Assembly: GCA_032251455.1 (NCBI GenBank)
Contig: JAVVEG010000010.1
Span: forward strand, 1 to 64,000
Reading direction: 5' to 3'
Length of the DNA: 64,000 nt
Origin: JAVVEG01 sp032251455
Lineage (GTDB): Bacteria > Pseudomonadota > Gammaproteobacteria > Pseudomonadales > Pseudohongiellaceae
In this document: positions 60,891 to 64,000 of the stretch, piece by piece
Numbering within the stretch: the stretch's first letter is position 1
Layout: every line of letters begins with the position of its first letter
Notes under the pieces: generated by a model
Told to the model about the DNA's origin: nothing
What the model saw: the letters and a program-made list of their open reading frames with translations, nothing else
Database searches by the model: none
Program-made: the position numbers and the translations under genes

Positions 60891-60930
60891 CAATAGTGGC
60901 AGTAGTGGCAGCAATAGTGGCAGTAGTGAC
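60891..60930. repeat. 21-bp tandem repeat, about 1.9 copies
   Basis: CAATAGTGGCAGTAGTGGCAG (60891-60911) is followed by CAATAGTGGCAGTAGTGAC (60912-60930); 17 bp are identical. It ends directly at a TATAAT box upstream of the cytochrome b gene. Confidence 0.85.
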
Positions 60931-60971
60931 TATAATTACAACAGGCTTGCGTAGAGCTAAAGGGGATAATA

Positions 60972-61727
60972 GTGGAAATAGTTCGCTATAAATACGATGT
61001 ATGGGGAGACGAGGTCATTCTGGGCGTTTCCTGGGATCTGCTCTGGGTGGTTTCAGTGGCGGCCCTGGTACTTCTGGCAGCACACGCCATCATCATGGCT
61101 GCGCTGGCCAGGAAAAAGGCCAAACCCTCCGCGGAAGGCAAGCGGATAAATCGTCATGATGCGATAGACCGGGCTTTCCACTGGATCATGGCTGCCAGCA
61201 TCATTGTCCTGATGATTACTGGTACCGCACCTATCATTGGTATTCGTTTTGCCTGGCTGGATATCCACTGGATTGCCGGGCTGGTGCTGACCTTTGTGGT
61301 CATATTCCATATTATCCGGGCCACTTTCTGGCAGGATTTCAAGTCCATGCTGCTGGGCCCGGCCGATTTCGCCGAACCCTTTGACGAAACCAGGAAGCCT
61401 GGCAAGTATTCTTTCGAGCAAAAAGGCATGCACTGGGCGATGACGGTGCTGGTGCTGGGCGTGATTGCCACAGGGGTCATCCTGCTGCTCAATATCAACA
61501 CCCCGTGGTGGGACCGCCCCAGTGTAGAGGATGAAGCCTGGCTGGGTCTGATGTTCCTGCTGCACGGACTGGCCACACTTTCGCTCATCGCATTCACTGC
61601 CATTCATATCTATTTTGCTCTGCGCCCGGAGAAACGGTTCTACACCCGTGCCATGATCAAGGGCTGGGTTTCAGAGGCAGAAATGAAAGAGAACCACGAT
61701 CCGGCAAAATGGCAGATAAAAGAGTAA
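60972..61727 (+). CDS. Cytochrome b membrane subunit (formate dehydrogenase gamma-like)
   Basis: A 251-residue membrane protein with about five spans and the His pattern of formate-dehydrogenase gamma/cytochrome b561-type subunits: NRHDAIDRAFHWIMA, DIHWIAGLVLTFVVIFHII, KGMHWAMTVLVLG and AFTAIHIYFALRP. These His residues would hold two b hemes. The start is GTG with AGGGG before it. No catalytic dehydrogenase subunit is present; the only partner is the small gene 3 bp downstream, so its electron donor is unknown. Confidence 0.82.
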   Translation: MEIVRYKYDVWGDEVILGVSWDLLWVVSVAALVLLAAHAIIMAALARKKAKPSAEGKRINRHDAIDRAFHWIMAASIIVLMITGTAPIIGIRFAWLDIHWIAGLVLTFVVIFHIIRATFWQDFKSMLLGPADFAEPFDETRKPGKYSFEQKGMHWAMTVLVLGVIATGVILLLNINTPWWDRPSVEDEAWLGLMFLLHGLATLSLIAFTAIHIYFALRPEKRFYTRAMIKGWVSEAEMKENHDPAKWQIKE

Positions 61728-61730
61728 ACC

Positions 61731-62099
61731 GTGAATTCCATTGAAAATGATATTGATGTAGTTGAGTCAGGTTATGAATTTTTGCTGGCTTATGCAGCGC
61801 AGGGCCGTCCTCCGCATGTTGAGGAGGAGGGGCCCAAGCCTCATGCCCGGCCAACCATCACCGACATGCTGGCTGCCCTGGAAAGAATCAATGGGCAGCT
61901 GGCCGGCAGCAAGAACGAGTTTGATCAGCTGCTAAGCAGTGATATCCAGAAGGCGGCCACGGCTCTCAGGTTTGTGCTGGCTCAGGCCAGGATGAGTTCA
62001 GAGCTTGTTGACAATCTGAATGCCTCTATCCACCTGCGCACGGTGCTGACGGATTTCTTCCTGTACAGCGAACAATTCGAGGTTGAAAGCACTTCCTGA
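61731..62099 (+). CDS. 122-residue hypothetical protein, cytochrome b partner
   Basis: A soluble acidic protein starting (GTG) MNSIENDIDVVESGYEFLLAY, with a loop PHVEEEGPKPHARP and a helical C-terminal half (TITDMLAALERINGQL, LRFVLAQARMSSELVDNL). It begins 3 bp after the cytochrome b gene, so the two are surely co-transcribed. I do not recognise a named family; a cytosolic accessory or assembly factor for the cytochrome is an inference from linkage. Confidence 0.7.
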   Translation: MNSIENDIDVVESGYEFLLAYAAQGRPPHVEEEGPKPHARPTITDMLAALERINGQLAGSKNEFDQLLSSDIQKAATALRFVLAQARMSSELVDNLNASIHLRTVLTDFFLYSEQFEVESTS

Positions 62100-62139
62100 G
62101 TGCTTGCCCGGCTTGCGCCGTAACTGTCAGGATGCCGGA

Positions 62140-62173
62140 CTGTCAAGATAATGTAACAGGCGGGTGGTATTAC
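62140..62173 (+). promoter_or_regulatory. PHO-box-like element and -10 before glpQ
   Basis: CTGTCAA-GATA-ATGTAAC (62140-62157) fits the PhoB pattern of two 7-bp CTGTCAY-like repeats 4 bp apart (6/7 and 5/7). TATTAC lies 10 bp further on as -10. An extra CTGTCAG is at 62124-62130. It stands 66 bp before the glpQ start. Confidence 0.5.
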
Positions 62174-62223
62174 TGCCGGAGAAGCTTACGTTAAGGCAGC
62201 GATTGACGACCAACAGGGGCGAT

Positions 62224-63273
62224 ATGAACAGAATCTTGAGTGTGCGGAAACGGCTGGTCGGGGGTTTGTTGATGGCACTGTCACTGATTGGGACACAGCA
62301 AGGCCTGGCGGCAGAAACTGCTTCCCTGTGGCCGCAAAAAGTCGTTGTTGCCCACCGCGGTGCCAGTGGCTATCTGCCCGAGCATACGCTTCAGTCCAAA
62401 GCCATGGCCTATGCCATGGGTGTTCAGTTTCTGGAGCAGGACGTGGTGATGAGCAAGGATGACCAGCTTATCGTCATGCACGATATCACGCTGGATCGAA
62501 CCACCGATGTTGCCAGAAAGTTTCCGGGTCGTGCCCGCGAGGACGGCAGGCACTATGTGGTGGATTTTACCCTCGCAGAAATGATGAGCCTGGCTGTCAC
62601 CGAGGGATATGCCACTGAAAATGGCCAGCAGGTACCGATCTATCCCAGTCGTTTTCCTTTGTGGCAATCCAGTTTCAAGGTGCATACCCTGGCCCAGGAG
62701 CTGGAAATGATCCAGGGGCTGAACAAGTCCACTGGGCGTGATGTGGGCATTTATCCGGAAATCAAGTCGCCTGCCTTCCATCGAGCCGAAGGCAAGGACC
62801 TCAGTGCAGCCATTCTGGCCGAATTGAAGCGCTTCGGTTATACCAGCAAGCAGGACAAGGTCTATCTGCAGACTTTTGAATTTGATGAACTCAAGCGCGT
62901 CCATGATGACTTGCAGCCCGCCCTGGGCATGTCCCTGAAGCTGGTGCAACTGGTCGGGGATGAGGAATGGATGGTAAGCGCAGCAGGGATTGCGGAAATT
63001 GCACGTTATGCCGATGGCATGGGGCCGGAGAAAGGCCTGATCATCTCGCGTGATTCAAGCCCGGACAAGCTCATCATCAGTGATCTGGTCCGCACTGCCC
63101 ACGCCCATGGCATGGAAGTGCACCCCTATACTTTCCGTCTCGATGCCGGACAGATACCCGGATATGCCAGTAGTTTCGAGCATATGCTGGAGCTGTTTTT
63201 TGTCAATGCCAATGTCGATGGTGTCTTCACTGATTTTCCCGATCGTGCCGTCGATTATCTGAAACAACGCTGA
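62224..63273 (+). CDS. glpQ: Periplasmic glycerophosphodiester phosphodiesterase
   Basis: Hydrolyses glycerophosphodiesters from phospholipids to glycerol-3-phosphate and an alcohol. It has 349 residues: signal peptide MNRILSVRKRLVGGLLMALS to GLAAE, then the active-site segment VVAHRGASGYLPEHT (His and Arg), EQDVVMSKDDQLIVMHD (metal Glu, Asp, second His) and IYPEIKSPAFH. The ATG at 62224 gives the signal peptide at the right place. A PHO-box-like site upstream suggests induction by phosphate starvation. Confidence 0.94.
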   Translation: MNRILSVRKRLVGGLLMALSLIGTQQGLAAETASLWPQKVVVAHRGASGYLPEHTLQSKAMAYAMGVQFLEQDVVMSKDDQLIVMHDITLDRTTDVARKFPGRAREDGRHYVVDFTLAEMMSLAVTEGYATENGQQVPIYPSRFPLWQSSFKVHTLAQELEMIQGLNKSTGRDVGIYPEIKSPAFHRAEGKDLSAAILAELKRFGYTSKQDKVYLQTFEFDELKRVHDDLQPALGMSLKLVQLVGDEEWMVSAAGIAEIARYADGMGPEKGLIISRDSSPDKLIISDLVRTAHAHGMEVHPYTFRLDAGQIPGYASSFEHMLELFFVNANVDGVFTDFPDRAVDYLKQR

Positions 63274-63324
63274 CAGGCCTTGCGCGTTGGAAATGACTGC
63301 TGTACCGCATCCCGGTGATTGACG

Positions 63325-63330
63325 TATAAT
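63325..63330 (+). promoter_or_regulatory. Possible -10 box for the DEAD-box helicase gene
   Basis: A perfect TATAAT, 73 bp before the ATG; the best -35 is weak (TGTACC at 18 bp). A leader of about 65 nt would follow. Confidence 0.3.
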
Positions 63331-63402
63331 CGCGCACTTTTTTCGTTGCCCGTCATTTTCTTCCGCCGTTGCCGCCATAAAGCTGCCGTAAAAGGGTCAG
63401 AC

Positions 63403-64000
63403 ATGCCATCCAGAACTCCCAGTGAGCCCTCATCCGGGACCGGTTTTGCCGGGCTCGAATTGCCCGATTTTCTGCTCAAAACCCTCAACAAGGTTGGTTA
63501 TGAAAAACCTTCACCAATTCAGCAGGCCACGATTCCGCTGCTATTGAGCGGCCGGGATGTGATCGGCATGGCGCAGACCGGCACCGGGAAAACAGCGGCT
63601 TTCGCCTTGCCGGTGCTGGCCAGGATTGATGTCTCTGCCAGCAACACCCAGGCACTGGTCCTGTGCCCCACCCGCGAGCTTGCCATACAGGTGGCGGAGG
63701 CGTTCCAGACCTATGCGGCCGGCCTGAAAGGCTTTCATGTATTGCCGGTATACGGTGGTCAGGATATGCAGCGTCAACTGAGCGGTTTGCGGCGCGGTGC
63801 GCATGTGGTGGTAGGAACCCCAGGACGTTTGCTGGATCACCTCCGCCGTGGAACCCTGAAATTGTCAGCCCTGAAAACCCTGGTGCTGGATGAGGCGGAT
63901 GAAATGCTGCGCATGGGCTTCATCGACGATGTCGAGATGATTCTGAAAAGTGTTCCGGAAACTCGCCAGGTAGCCCTTTTTTCTGCCACCATGCCCAAAC
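63403..64000 (+). CDS. deaD: DEAD-box RNA helicase (CsdA/DeaD type), 3' end cut
   Basis: First 199 codons of an ATP-dependent RNA helicase; the gene runs off the right edge. It shows the Q motif (PSPIQQATIPLLL), motif I AQTGTGKTAAF, motif Ia PTRELAIQV, the GTPGRLLDHL segment, motif II VLDEADEML and motif III FSATMP. The GFIDDVEMIL stretch after DEAD resembles cold-shock helicase CsdA/DeaD, so that subgroup is favoured, but the C-terminal RNA-binding part needed for certainty is outside the window. Confidence 0.88.
   Translation, partial: MPSRTPSEPSSGTGFAGLELPDFLLKTLNKVGYEKPSPIQQATIPLLLSGRDVIGMAQTGTGKTAAFALPVLARIDVSASNTQALVLCPTRELAIQVAEAFQTYAAGLKGFHVLPVYGGQDMQRQLSGLRRGAHVVVGTPGRLLDHLRRGTLKLSALKTLVLDEADEMLRMGFIDDVEMILKSVPETRQVALFSATMPK

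Larger units (their letters stand above)
60410..60971. other. 562-bp divergent spacer between gltB and the cytochrome b gene
   Basis: It holds a predicted gltB promoter, a tandem repeat and a perfect TATAAT (60931-60936) 35 bp before the cytochrome b start, without a good -35. I see no RNA gene. A 90-codon frame at 60682-60954 is not convincing. Confidence 0.6.

Noticed and set aside
60682..60954. A 90-codon frame with a Ser/Gly/Asn-rich tail upstream of the cytochrome b gene
   Set aside because: No ribosome site, the tail is made by the local tandem repeat, and the frame overlaps likely promoter sequence for both neighbours.
1..64000. Search by eye for tRNA, rRNA, CRISPR arrays, transposases, integrases and phage genes
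   Set aside because: None of their sequence signatures was seen on either strand; absence by eye is not proof.

Overview
This window reads as a contiguous piece of chromosome from a gammaproteobacterium. The gene order matches that lineage: TIGR02449-zapA-6S RNA-fau beside pepP-ubiH-ubiI, proC-yggT-metX-metW-rdgB-hemW, rppH-ptsP-lgt-thyA-folA, gltB-gltD and gcvT-gcvH-gcvP. The genome is moderately GC-rich and tightly packed. I see no phage, insertion sequence, CRISPR array or tRNA. A free-living aerobic, probably marine or aquatic member of the Pseudomonadales/Cellvibrionales side of the class fits, but the species cannot be fixed from this sequence.

Layout. 0-5.4 kb: an aldo/keto reductase and an FAD oxidoreductase diverge from waaA (Kdo transfer to lipid A); then fau, the 6S RNA, zapA and its small coiled-coil neighbour. 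5.5-11 kb: pepP, ubiH and ubiI (aerobic ubiquinone synthesis), with an oppositely oriented MaoC/DUF1499-lipoprotein pair between the two hydroxylases. 11-14.8 kb: an ABC exporter, a secreted alpha/beta hydrolase and a TonB-C-domain protein. 15-20.3 kb: the glycine cleavage genes gcvT-gcvH-gcvP and signal peptidase lepB. 20.4-27.4 kb: the large helicase lhr, an FAH-family hydrolase, a DUF6164 protein and a TraB/GumN protein whose start is split by a 100-N gap that looks artificial. 27.4-36.9 kb, the most accessory-like part: a 58-residue protein, DUF3501, an HdrD-like iron-sulfur protein and rubrerythrin; a SlyD-like isomerase; a 762-residue protein with a class III nucleotide-cyclase-like domain; an orphan ABC substrate-binding protein; a Tat-exported sulfite-oxidase-family molybdoenzyme; a GcvR-like ACT protein; and a HAD phosphatase. 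37-43.2 kb: rppH-ptsP, a possible structured RNA with a terminator, a CopG/ParE-type toxin-antitoxin pair, then lgt-thyA-folA. 43.2-54.2 kb: a long leftward run for arginine, methionine and proline synthesis, nucleotide-pool cleaning and radical-SAM heme handling, and an ABC-2 exporter. 54.3-64 kb: gltD and gltB, a cytochrome b membrane protein with a small partner, a periplasmic GlpQ preceded by a PHO-box-like element, and the start of a DEAD-box helicase cut by the window edge.

Most of the content is central metabolism: one-carbon/folate (gcv, fau, thyA, folA), glutamate and arginine supply, methionine entry (MetX/MetW), ubiquinone and envelope building (waaA, lgt, lepB).

The less expected observations are these. 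Short tandem duplications, several with a period of exactly 12 bp, recur in gene spacers and in two coding regions, including a 5 x 12-bp array that forms the N-terminus of UbiI. A GGA-rich structured RNA candidate ends in a clear terminator. The 100-N gap is flanked by an identical 55-bp word and is probably not a real gap. Two copies of a 35-bp element sit upstream of unrelated genes. The cyclase-like domain appears to lack its transition-state residues.
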